64,000 bases of DNA from CBDIHP01 sp965279195. Its GTDB lineage: Bacteria; Planctomycetota; Planctomycetia; Isosphaerales; Isosphaeraceae. Of the stretch, positions 18,616-25,756 are shown one piece after another. The notes below the pieces were generated by a model. That model had not been told where the DNA came from and did no database searches. It was given only the letters and a program-made list of their open reading frames with translations. Every line of letters starts with the position of its first letter. Positions within the stretch are counted from its first letter, which is position 1. The position numbers and the translations under genes were made by a program. The stretch lies in contig CBDIHP010000038.1 of assembly GCA_965279195.1 (NCBI GenBank), positions 186,001 to 250,000 on the forward strand. Reading direction: 5' to 3'.

Positions 18616-18758
18616 CTGGAGTGCGTCCGCTTGCTGACGCTCTGTTCTCGCGAAGCTCGCTTCGCGCGTGAGATCGAAGCGTCCGGGTTCGATCGGTTGT
18701 GGTCTCTCGGGGGCACGCCCCCGCCGGGCGAGAGCGTCGGCAAGCGGACGCTCTCCAG
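18616..18758. repeat. A-family element, intact (copy A6, 143 bp)
   Basis: The terminal inverted repeats of 28 bp (18616-18643 and 18731-18758) match at 26 of 28 positions; the left begins CTGGAGTGCGTCCGCTTGC. Compared with copy A7 both arms carry the same substitutions (GTCCGC...GACGC for GGAAGC...GCTTCC), i.e. the arms covary. An inner hairpin GCGAAGC/GCTTCGC is also perfect. It fills the gap between two small minus-strand genes. Confidence 0.88.
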
Positions 18759-18783
18759 ATTCGCCGGTGAACCCCGCCCCGGC

Positions 18784-18975
18784 CTACTTCATCAACCCCG
18801 CGCGGCTGACCCCCGGCAGGCAGCAATCCTTCAACGGCCCGCACGCCTCGGGGCTCATGGGCGGCGCCGACGTCTGCGTCGGTCCCGCCTGCATCCGCGA
18901 CGCCCCCGCGAACCAGCCGATGCCGAGCCCGACCGCCAGCACGACGAGCACCTGAATCGTCGAATTCTTCAGCAT
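18784..18975 (-). CDS. small membrane-anchored hypothetical protein
   Basis: A 63-residue product, MLKNSTIQVL followed by a hydrophobic stretch VVLAVGLGIGWFAGAS (residues 9-25) and a Cys-containing tail (EACGPLKDCCLPG). GAGGAG sits about 9 bases before the ATG at 18975. From memory the N-terminus resembles the anchor of some planctomycete secreted enzymes such as sulfatases, so this might be a remnant or a stand-alone anchor peptide; that is uncertain. It lies on the same strand as the small gene at 18229 with an A-family element between them. Confidence 0.5.
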   Translation of the reverse strand: MLKNSTIQVLVVLAVGLGIGWFAGASRMQAGPTQTSAPPMSPEACGPLKDCCLPGVSRAGLMK

Positions 18976-19103
18976 CGTCGGGACTCCTCGCCGCGAGGGA
19001 TCAGGATCCGCATGGAGGGATCATAGCCGGTCGCCCGGCCACGATCAAACGACACCACCGCGACGTCGGGCGGTCAGGGGAGCCTGCCGAGAATCGACAC
19101 CCG

Positions 19104-19664
19104 TCACGTCGGCTCTCTTCGATACATGACGTCGCTCCGCAAGACGTACTTCCGGCCGGAGGTGACCGGCTGCCCCTTGTGGAGGATCTGGTGGGCGAAC
19201 ACCAGCGCCATTCCCTGCTCGGGGAGGACGTCGACGGTCTCCAGCGTGGTCGCGCCGCCTTCGAATCCGTCGTTCAGGTAGATGAGGAGCGTCAAGCGGC
19301 TCCGCTCGTGCTCGTCCCGGGCGAAGCAGCCGTCGCGGTGCCATTCGAACCTCTGCCCCCCCTCGTAGCGGTAGAACCGGAACCTTTCGTTCAGGCCGCA
19401 GGCCCGCCAGGCCCCGATCGTCTCGGGGACAAACGGTGTGATGCGTTCCCAGAGGAGCGAGGCGAGCCCCGGGTCGTCGAGGATGACGCGAGTGTTGTCG
19501 CGAATATCCTTGCGCATCACCGGCCCGTCCCAGGTGGTGATGGGCGCCTCGTCGAAGCCTTCGGCCTCAGCCACCTCGATCGCCTCGCGGCACTCCTCGG
19601 GCGAGTAGAAGTGGCGGATCACGAAAGCATTCTCAGAGACCGGCTGGCGCTGCATCGCGAACAT
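19104..19664 (-). CDS. 2OG-Fe(II) dioxygenase, prolyl 4-hydroxylase-like
   Basis: The 186-residue enzyme has the iron-binding facial triad His109-x-Asp111 (WHRDG) and distal His162 (LHKGQPV), followed by the 2-oxoglutarate-binding basic residues in SGRKYVLRSDVMY (about 169-181). The intervening RLTLLIYLND.FEGG.T.L segment is typical of prolyl-4-hydroxylase-like proteins. The start at 19664 (MFAMQRQ) is preceded by GGAG 8 bases upstream; a longer open frame upstream is not family-like. It probably hydroxylates a protein side chain or small molecule; no substrate is indicated by neighbours. The 19665-20218 interval contains no convincing gene. Confidence 0.9.
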   Translation of the reverse strand: MFAMQRQPVSENAFVIRHFYSPEECREAIEVAEAEGFDEAPITTWDGPVMRKDIRDNTRVILDDPGLASLLWERITPFVPETIGAWRACGLNERFRFYRYEGGQRFEWHRDGCFARDEHERSRLTLLIYLNDGFEGGATTLETVDVLPEQGMALVFAHQILHKGQPVTSGRKYVLRSDVMYRREPT

Positions 19665-19924
19665 GGACAGGACTCCGCCATCGGGGGGGATTCTGGAGAT
19701 GTTCACCTGCGCTCGGTTGTCGGGTCCCCCGGAATATGGACACGCATCCCGGCCGCACGTTCGCGGCGACATGAGGCGAGGCGGCGGCGACGACGATCCC
19801 CGAGAACATCCGACGGTCGGGGATCGCCCGACTCCCCGCAGCCCGCAGGACCTGCCGTCGAGGTTGCTCACTGATCAGAAGAGGAGTGACGCGATTACCT
19901 AGGCATTTGCTTCGATCTGGGGCC

Positions 19925-20066
19925 GGTTCGGGTGCCACTTGCTCGGCCAGTGCGAGGGAAGTCCCTGGCGGATCAGGCGCACTCAGAACACCCGAGACGC
20001 CCTGTCCGACGCCCATGTTCCTGCCGTCGCCACCGTCGCACTGGCCGAGCCGGTGGCACCCGAACC
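19925..20066. repeat. 142-bp inverted-repeat element (D type)
   Basis: Arms of 30 bp, 19925-19954 (GGTTCGGGTGCCACTTGCTC then GGCCAGTGCG) and 20037-20066, are inverted copies matching at 28 of 30 positions and flank 82 bp without a gene. Each arm is itself a short hairpin (CACTGGC/GCCGGTG type). Sequence is unrelated to the A, B and C elements but the architecture and size match. It occupies part of the 554-bp gene-free stretch 19665-20218, in which nothing else is recognised. Confidence 0.75.
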
Positions 20067-20218
20067 GACTCCAAATGGGTGCGGCACACGGTGGGTTCCG
20101 CGATAGAGCGACAAGAGGGAGAATTATTCTGGAGCCGATCGAGCAGCTGTGACACAGATTCCACAGCGCCTCGATGCGCCGAGGGCACGGACCGGCGACG
20201 TTTTGCTGATGACGATCC

Positions 20219-20470
20219 TCACGAGCGATCTCTCAGCCGCTCCAGGGTGGCGATGTCGTCGGCGAGGTCCTGCAACATCGGCCGCTGGATGGCGATCTGC
20301 CGGTTCGTGAGTTCCTGCTCGAATTCGACCCGGCTCATCCCGGCCATCTTCGCAGCCGGCCAGAGATGCAGCTTCCCGATGTCGAACATCCGGCAGGCGA
20401 TCTCGACGAGGGCCTCGCTCTCCGACAGGCCGGCCTGGCGCAGGGTCTCATCGGAGATCACGACGGGCAT
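20219..20470 (-). CDS. UPF0175 family antitoxin-like protein
   Basis: An 83-residue protein whose sequence follows the UPF0175 pattern: a short N-terminal strand (MPVVISDE), a helix with SESEALVEIACRMFDIGKL, the helix-turn-helix-like segment AAKMAGMSRVEFEQEL and the tail R-P-M-L-Q-D-L-A-D-D-I-A. UPF0175 proteins are commonly antitoxins paired with a PIN-domain (DUF3368) toxin gene immediately downstream. No such gene is found here: the downstream side (below 20219) is the D-type repeat region. The start MPVVIS at 20470 has GGAG 8-9 bases upstream. It may be an orphan antitoxin or a regulator. Confidence 0.8.
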   Translation of the reverse strand: MPVVISDETLRQAGLSESEALVEIACRMFDIGKLHLWPAAKMAGMSRVEFEQELTNRQIAIQRPMLQDLADDIATLERLRDRS

Positions 20471-20530
20471 GGTCAGGACTCCTTCGATACCGGGGCGATC
20501 CTCCCTCAAATCATACGACCCTCGGCCGTT

Positions 20531-21700
20531 TCAGACCACGACCCGCAGCCGCTTGAGCCGCTCGACGGCCGCGTCGAGGGTGGCGTCGGTCTTGCAGAAG
20601 CAGAAGCGGATGAGGTTCTTGCCGAGTTCCTTGTCGCGGAAGAAGCTGGAGCCGGGGACGGTGGCGACGCCGATGTCGCGGACGAGGTAGCGGGCGAACT
20701 CGACGTCGTCGACGGCACCGAAGGCGGTGATGTCGGCCATGACGTAGTAGGCACCCTGGGGCGGGTCGAGGTCGAAGCCGACCTGGAGTAACGCCGAGCA
20801 GAGCTTGTCGCGGCGGGCCTGGTAGTCGGCGGCGAGCTTCGTGTAGTATTCGCGGGGCATGCGGTAGGCGAAGGCCCCGGCGGCCTGGAGCGGGGCGGCG
20901 GCGCCGATCGAGACGAAGTCGTGGATCTGGCGGAAGGTCTGGGTGAGGTGCGGCGGGGCCAGGATGGTGCCGATCCGCCATCCGGTGACGGAGTAGGTCT
21001 TGGACATCCCGCCGACCGTCACCGAGCGTTCCCACATTCCGTCGAGGCCGGCCAGGGCGACGTGCTGGCGGCCGTCGTAGAGGATGTGCTCGTAGATCTC
21101 GTCCGTGATGGCGATGACGTCCCACTTGCGGCAGAGTTCGGCGACCTTCTCCAGCTCCTCGCGGGTCAAGACGGTGCCGGTGGGGTTGTTCGGGTTGCAG
21201 AGGATGATGGCCTTGGTCTTGTCGTTGAACGCGGCGGCCAGCTCGTCGAAGTCGAACGTCCAGCCCGGCGGGCGGATGGGCACGAACCGGGGCGTCGCGC
21301 CGGCGAGGACGCAGTCGGGCCAGTAGTTCTCGTAGAACGGCTGGGTGAGGATGACCTCGTCGCCGGGGTTGATGAGGCTGATGAGCGTCACCAGCATCGC
21401 CTCGGTGCTGCCGCAGGTGACGGTGATCTCGGTGTCGGGGTCGATCTTCAGGCCGAGGTGCCAGTCGGCGTGCTCGGCGATGCCCGAGCGGAGGTCCGCC
21501 GCGCCCCAGGTGATGGCGTACTGGTTGATGTCGCCCTCGATGGCCCGGCAGGCGGCGGCCTTGAGCTCGGCCGGGGCGGGGAAGTCGGGCATCCCCTGCG
21601 CGAGGTTCACGGCCTGGTGCTTCCGGGCCTCGATCGACATGCCCCGGATCACGCTCTCGGTGAACCGCGACGCCTTCAATGAGAGCAAGGGATGCTGCAT
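20531..21700 (-). CDS. PLP-dependent aminotransferase class I/II
   Basis: This 389-residue enzyme has the fold-type I aminotransferase landmarks: NPNNPTG (169-175), Asp200 in ITDEIYEH that contacts the PLP pyridine, the Schiff-base Lys234 in GMSKTYSVTGWR and a C-terminal Arg in LIRFCFCK. Similarity in order and spacing is to the methionine aminotransferase/kynurenine aminotransferase (YbdL-like) branch, for example VNLAQGMPDF near the N-terminus. It probably transfers amino groups between an amino acid and a 2-oxo acid. The start MQHP at 21700 fits family length; the open frame continues far upstream but is not coding. The 351-bp gap 21701-22051 to the next gene shows no feature beyond the two leaders. 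Confidence 0.93.
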   Translation of the reverse strand: MQHPLLSLKASRFTESVIRGMSIEARKHQAVNLAQGMPDFPAPAELKAAACRAIEGDINQYAITWGAADLRSGIAEHADWHLGLKIDPDTEITVTCGSTEAMLVTLISLINPGDEVILTQPFYENYWPDCVLAGATPRFVPIRPPGWTFDFDELAAAFNDKTKAIILCNPNNPTGTVLTREELEKVAELCRKWDVIAITDEIYEHILYDGRQHVALAGLDGMWERSVTVGGMSKTYSVTGWRIGTILAPPHLTQTFRQIHDFVSIGAAAPLQAAGAFAYRMPREYYTKLAADYQARRDKLCSALLQVGFDLDPPQGAYYVMADITAFGAVDDVEFARYLVRDIGVATVPGSSFFRDKELGKNLIRFCFCKTDATLDAAVERLKRLRVVV

Positions 21701-22060
21701 CGCCGCAGGATCTCGACAGGAAAGGGAGAGGGGTTCCAATGCACCGCGCCGGGCCGCCCATGATAGCCGCTCGGCGGCCCCCCGGCCAAGCGAGACCGGA
21801 CAATCGCCAGGGGCGGCACGTCCGGCAAAATTTGCCCGTCCGTCGCCCGCGGACTTGCCCCCGGCCGCTTCGGCCCGAATTCTTCCGCGACGCGTCAAAG
21901 CTCGCCGATACCATCCCAGGAACAGGGTGCCCGGCGCGTCCCGAAGGGGCGTCGAGCGTCCGCGTGCCGTTTCGGGGCACGGCGGACGGTCCGGGGGCAC
22001 CGCGAAGGGATTCGCGCCTGGGGCGCGTCCGGGATCTCCCTCGGGGAAAGGATGTATCCG

Positions 22061-22960
22061 ATGTTTCAGACGCGCGCGGATCGCCAGAATGCCCGGCGAC
22101 GGGGCTTCCAGCCCAGCATCGAAGGCCAGCGGCTCGAGCCCCGCGTCCTGCTCGCGACCGTGCCCGCCACCGTCAAGCAGGGAGGGTTCACGTTCTCGGT
22201 GGCGGCCGGCGGCCAGGCGTTGCGGATCCGCGACATCGACGGCGAGTACTTCTACCTCGTCGTCACCGGCGGCGGCAGCGTCCGCGCCCAGGCGGCGGCC
22301 AACGGCCGGGTGAACATCATCCTCGACGGCACCACCGACCGCTCCGACCTCTCGATCAACCCCTACACCCCCGCCCCGGGCAAGAACAGCGCGCACACGT
22401 TCCGCAACTCGCTCTCCGCCGGCAACGGCCTGCTGCTGGTCAACAACATCGTGGTCAGCACCGGCCAGATGAACTCGATCCTCGGCTACAAGACGGCCAA
22501 CCTCTACGGGTCGATCCACCTGACCGGCAACAACCCGATCGACCGGATCGCGTTCAACGCCATCGCGCCCGGTGCGTCGATCACGACCCAGGGCGACATC
22601 AACACCCTGGAGATCTTCCGCGACCTGACCCTCAACGGCACGGGCACAGGCATCCGGGTCGGCCGGGACCTGAACTTCCTCCACGTCGGCGGCAACCTCA
22701 CGATCGCCAACACCTCGAACCTGATCATCACCCGCGACGTCGGGCTCCAGGCCCAGGCGGCCAAGGGGACCGGGATCGCCGGCCAGGGCGCGCTGATCGA
22801 GGGCAATGTTGTGGTCGGGCCCGGCAGCACGCTCACGATCGGCCGCAGCATCGTGAACATCTTCCTCGTCAACGGCACGACCGCCGGCGCCAGCCGGATC
22901 TTCATCGGCAACGCCGCCACGAGGGGCAACTACATCTCCCGCGGCGGCTTCGTCGCCTGA
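22061..22960 (+). CDS. planctomycete surface protein with LExRxLL N-terminus, beta-helical
   Basis: A 299-residue protein without a classical signal peptide. Residues 16-32 (GFQP...RLEPRVLLA) match the N-terminal motif found in many planctomycete exported proteins and in two other proteins of this window. The rest is Gly/Asn/Thr-rich with repeated short strands (VGRDLNFLHVGGNLTIAN, LIEGNVVVGPGSTLTIGRS), typical of a right-handed beta-helix or adhesin-like fold. ATG 22061 is preferred because GGGGAAAGG lies 9 bases upstream; the ATG at 22052 touches that site. The probable role is cell-surface structure or adhesion; no enzymatic motif is seen. Confidence 0.85.
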   Translation: MFQTRADRQNARRRGFQPSIEGQRLEPRVLLATVPATVKQGGFTFSVAAGGQALRIRDIDGEYFYLVVTGGGSVRAQAAANGRVNIILDGTTDRSDLSINPYTPAPGKNSAHTFRNSLSAGNGLLLVNNIVVSTGQMNSILGYKTANLYGSIHLTGNNPIDRIAFNAIAPGASITTQGDINTLEIFRDLTLNGTGTGIRVGRDLNFLHVGGNLTIANTSNLIITRDVGLQAQAAKGTGIAGQGALIEGNVVVGPGSTLTIGRSIVNIFLVNGTTAGASRIFIGNAATRGNYISRGGFVA

Positions 22961-22978
22961 CGCCGCCCATGGCATCCG

Positions 22979-23014
22979 GGGCGGGACCGCAGTCTCTTGG
23001 CGACGGTCCCGCCC
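22979..23014. terminator. hairpin, terminator-like
   Basis: A perfect 11-bp stem (GGGCGGGACCG at 22979-22989, inverse at 23004-23014) lies 18 bp after the stop of the surface-protein gene. A third copy of GGGGCGGGACCG follows at about 23028. There is no T-run, so it may act as a Rho-assisted terminator or a processing site. Confidence 0.55.
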
Positions 23015-23184
23015 GCTCGCCCCGTGCGGGGCGGGACCGCCCTGTTGCCAGGGGCGCGGCAATGGTAAGATCGAAGCATACTCGACCCCCTATCCGACGG
23101 GGGCCCCGGTTCTTCCGGGGAAGCTCGGCCCGCGACGTCTCGGGTTTGCCCCCCGTTCGGATAGTCGGACGGTGAGGTGCAGCC

Positions 23185-24150
23185 ATGACCCGCTTCCAGC
23201 ATATCCTGGTCACCATGGACCGCGACCCCGCCCCCGAGGCGGTGCTCGCACAGGCGGAGCGCCTGGCCCGGGCGGCCGGGGCGAAGATCACGCTCCTCTC
23301 GGTGATCGAAGACCTCCCCTGGTATGCCCGGCTCGGATTCCCGCCGGCCGATGACATCCAGGCCCTCGTCGCCGGCCATCGGGGCGAGGCGATCGCGAAG
23401 GCCGCCGCCGGGCTGAAGGCCAGGGGCATCCGGGCCGACGCCGTGGTCGTACGCGGCCGGCCGCATGACGAGACCGTCCGGGAGGCGATCCGGGGCGACG
23501 TCGACCTGGTCATCAAGGCCGCCGACCCCGTCGCGCCGGTCTCCGCAACCACCGGCGACATGCGTTTGTTGCGGAACTGCCCGTGCCCGGTCCTCCTCCT
23601 CCGGCCCGGGCAGGGGGCGTCGCCGTTCGCGACGGTCCTCGCCACCGTCGACCCGACGCCCCCGGAGGACGCGACCGACGCCCTCGGCCTCCGCACCGAG
23701 TTCGACGACCGCGACCCGACCCTCGACCGGAAGGTGCTCGACCTCGCCTCCACCTTCGTCGCGCCGGAGGGCACGCTGCATGTCCTCCACGCCTGGGGCG
23801 TGCCGGGCGAGGACCTGCTCCGGAGCGAGACCCTCCTGTCGGCCGACCAGGTCGACGCGTACGTCGAGAATGCCGAGTCGACCGCGCGGGCCTCGCTCGA
23901 CCGCCTGCTCGGAGCAACCCCTCCCCCCGCCGCGACGCGGCGCGTCCACCTCGTGAAGGGGACGGTCGACGAGGAGATCGCCGCCTTCGCCGACCGGGAG
24001 AAGGTCGAGCTCGTCGTCATGGGGACCGTCGCCCGGGTCGGCTTTCACGCCTTCCTGATGGGGAACACGGCCGAGACGATCCTGTCGCGCGTCGGGTGCT
24101 CGATCCTGGCCGTGAAGCCCGAGGGCTTCGCCTCGCCGATCAAGGCCTGA
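23185..24150 (+). CDS. tandem universal stress protein (UspA family)
   Basis: A 321-residue protein made of two Usp domains. The first (about 1-140) starts FQHILVTMDRDPAPEAVLAQAERLA but has no ATP-binding G-x2-G-x9-G-S/T motif (it reads ADPVAPVSATTGDMRLLRNC). The second (about 145-321) ends VVMGTVARVGFHAFLMGNTAETIL..CSILAVKP, which keeps that motif. Thus only the C-terminal half is likely to bind ATP. Usp proteins aid survival under starvation and other stress. The ATG at 23185 follows GAGGTG. The last 11 bp overlap tail-to-tail with the kinase gene on the other strand. Confidence 0.92.
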   Translation: MTRFQHILVTMDRDPAPEAVLAQAERLARAAGAKITLLSVIEDLPWYARLGFPPADDIQALVAGHRGEAIAKAAAGLKARGIRADAVVVRGRPHDETVREAIRGDVDLVIKAADPVAPVSATTGDMRLLRNCPCPVLLLRPGQGASPFATVLATVDPTPPEDATDALGLRTEFDDRDPTLDRKVLDLASTFVAPEGTLHVLHAWGVPGEDLLRSETLLSADQVDAYVENAESTARASLDRLLGATPPPAATRRVHLVKGTVDEEIAAFADREKVELVVMGTVARVGFHAFLMGNTAETILSRVGCSILAVKPEGFASPIKA

Positions 24151-25504
24151 CCTTCGGACCCGGCGGCGGGCCCGGGGCGGGCGCGTCGGGCGGCGACGAC
24201 GGCACCTTCGGGATCGGGGGCACCGGCGGCCTCGGCTTCGCCCGGTCGGGCCGGACCGAGAAATAGATGAACGCCGCGAACAGCGCGATCGGTAACGCGA
24301 CGAACAGCAGGAAGTTCCGGATCGCCCGGAAGAAGAACGACACCCCCTGCTTCAGGTCCGACGCGAAGCTGTCGTGCGCGACCGGCCGCAACCGCGTCGC
24401 CGTGCGCCCCGACTTCTTCGGCTTCGCCTCGACGGGTTTCGGCTGCGCGAACGCCACGGGGGCCTTCGAGCGGTCGTCGAGGTAGTCGGTCAGGGCCTCG
24501 CTCAGCTCGTCCATGCCGGCGAACCGGTGCGAGGGGTCCTTCGACATCGCCTTCAGGCAGATCGCATCCAGCCTCGGGTCGATCCCCGCCAGGCACGTCG
24601 ACGGGGCCGAGGCCTCCTCGTTGAGGATCTTCTGGAACAGCAGCCCGAACCCGCCGGCGTCGAACGGCAGTCGTCCGACGAGCAGGCGGTAGAGCAGCAC
24701 GCCCAGGCTGTAGATGTCGGTCGCCGGGCCGATGGCGCGGTCGTTGTTGACCTGCTCTGGCGACATGTAGGCCGGGGTCCCGAGCGCCTCGTGCGTGAGC
24801 GACGGCCCCTCGGAGTCCAGGGTCTTCGCCAGGCCGAAGTCCATCAGGATCGGCACGCCGTCGGGCGTGATCATCACGTTCGACGGCTTGAGGTCGCGGT
24901 GGATGATCCGGGCCCGGTGGGCGACCGAGAGCACCCGGGCGATCGTGCGCACCAGCGACGCCGCCTCGCGCTGGGGGATCGTCCCCTCGGCTTCGAGCTT
25001 CTGGGACAGCGTCCTCCCCTCGACGAACGCCATCGCCAGGAACGGCGGGTCCTCGCTGACCTCGAACACCGGGCAGGAGTTGGGGTGGTGGAACCGCGCG
25101 GCCGCCTCGGCCTCGCGGGTCAGCCGGTGCCACGCCCGGGGGTCGCTCTGCCTGGGGATCTTCAGGGCCACCCGGCGCTTCATGCGGACGTCGTACGCCA
25201 GCAGGACCCGGCCCATCCCCCCCTCGCCGAGGACCCTCTGCCCGCCCAGATCATCCTTCTCGATCCGGTACCGGCCGCCGAAGAGGTCGGACGGGCTGTA
25301 GGAGCCGGTGTCCTCGCCCGCGGAGGTCCCCGCGAGGGTCGCGTCGTCGCAAACCGGGGCCGCCGTCTGGTCGGGATCGGCCAGCGTCGGGCTTTCGAAC
25401 GGGCTGAGGCACTTCGGACAGCGCGGCGTCGAGCCGTCGGTGAGGCTGTCGTCGACGTTCAAGGTCCCCCCGCAGCGGGTGCAGACCATCGGGACATACG
25501 CCAT
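24140..25504 (-). CDS. Ser/Thr protein kinase with N-terminal zinc ribbon and C-terminal membrane anchor
   Basis: The 454-residue kinase begins with a small Cys4 zinc ribbon (Cys8, 11, 29, 32: CTRCGG...CPKC). The Hanks-type kinase domain runs from about residue 78 to 345 with the glycine loop LGEGGMGRV (92-100), catalytic Lys115, HRDLKPSN (Asp204) and DFG (Asp222). A Pro/Lys linker leads to a transmembrane helix at about 396-416 and a proline-rich tail. It phosphorylates unidentified proteins; the zinc ribbon may sense or recruit. Divergent from the fasciclin gene, with a 252-bp promoter region between them. Its 3' end overlaps the universal stress gene by 11 bp. Confidence 0.94.
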   Translation of the reverse strand: MAYVPMVCTRCGGTLNVDDSLTDGSTPRCPKCLSPFESPTLADPDQTAAPVCDDATLAGTSAGEDTGSYSPSDLFGGRYRIEKDDLGGQRVLGEGGMGRVLLAYDVRMKRRVALKIPRQSDPRAWHRLTREAEAAARFHHPNSCPVFEVSEDPPFLAMAFVEGRTLSQKLEAEGTIPQREAASLVRTIARVLSVAHRARIIHRDLKPSNVMITPDGVPILMDFGLAKTLDSEGPSLTHEALGTPAYMSPEQVNNDRAIGPATDIYSLGVLLYRLLVGRLPFDAGGFGLLFQKILNEEASAPSTCLAGIDPRLDAICLKAMSKDPSHRFAGMDELSEALTDYLDDRSKAPVAFAQPKPVEAKPKKSGRTATRLRPVAHDSFASDLKQGVSFFFRAIRNFLLFVALPIALFAAFIYFSVRPDRAKPRPPVPPIPKVPSSPPDAPAPGPPPGPKVRP

Positions 25505-25756
25505 GAGACCGGCTCTCGGCTCGGAACTGTCTGAGGGCGATCGGGTCGCCCGATCGAGATCGGATATTGTTCGCGCGTGCCGGGCCGCGGGGCAAGGCCA
25601 ACCCGATGCTCAGTCGGGAACAGGTCGGCAGGAGATTTTCCGAAAACGTTCGACAGCCTGAATCCGCGGGACGTCCGATCGCGAATACCCAGGTGTGCCC
25701 GGCTCGAGACGGGCGGAACGAACCCACGCGAAGAACCGCCCCGAGGATTGATCCCA

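Noticed and set aside
20531..23062. Extension of the aminotransferase frame to 843 codons
   Set aside because: The extra N-terminal part is antisense to the surface-protein gene and has no family similarity; the aminotransferase fold is complete from 21700.
25505..25756. A GAAC-N16-CGTC type ECF promoter before the fasciclin gene
   Set aside because: GAAAAC and CGTC are present but with a spacing too long for a typical ECF promoter; not convincing without a mapped start site.
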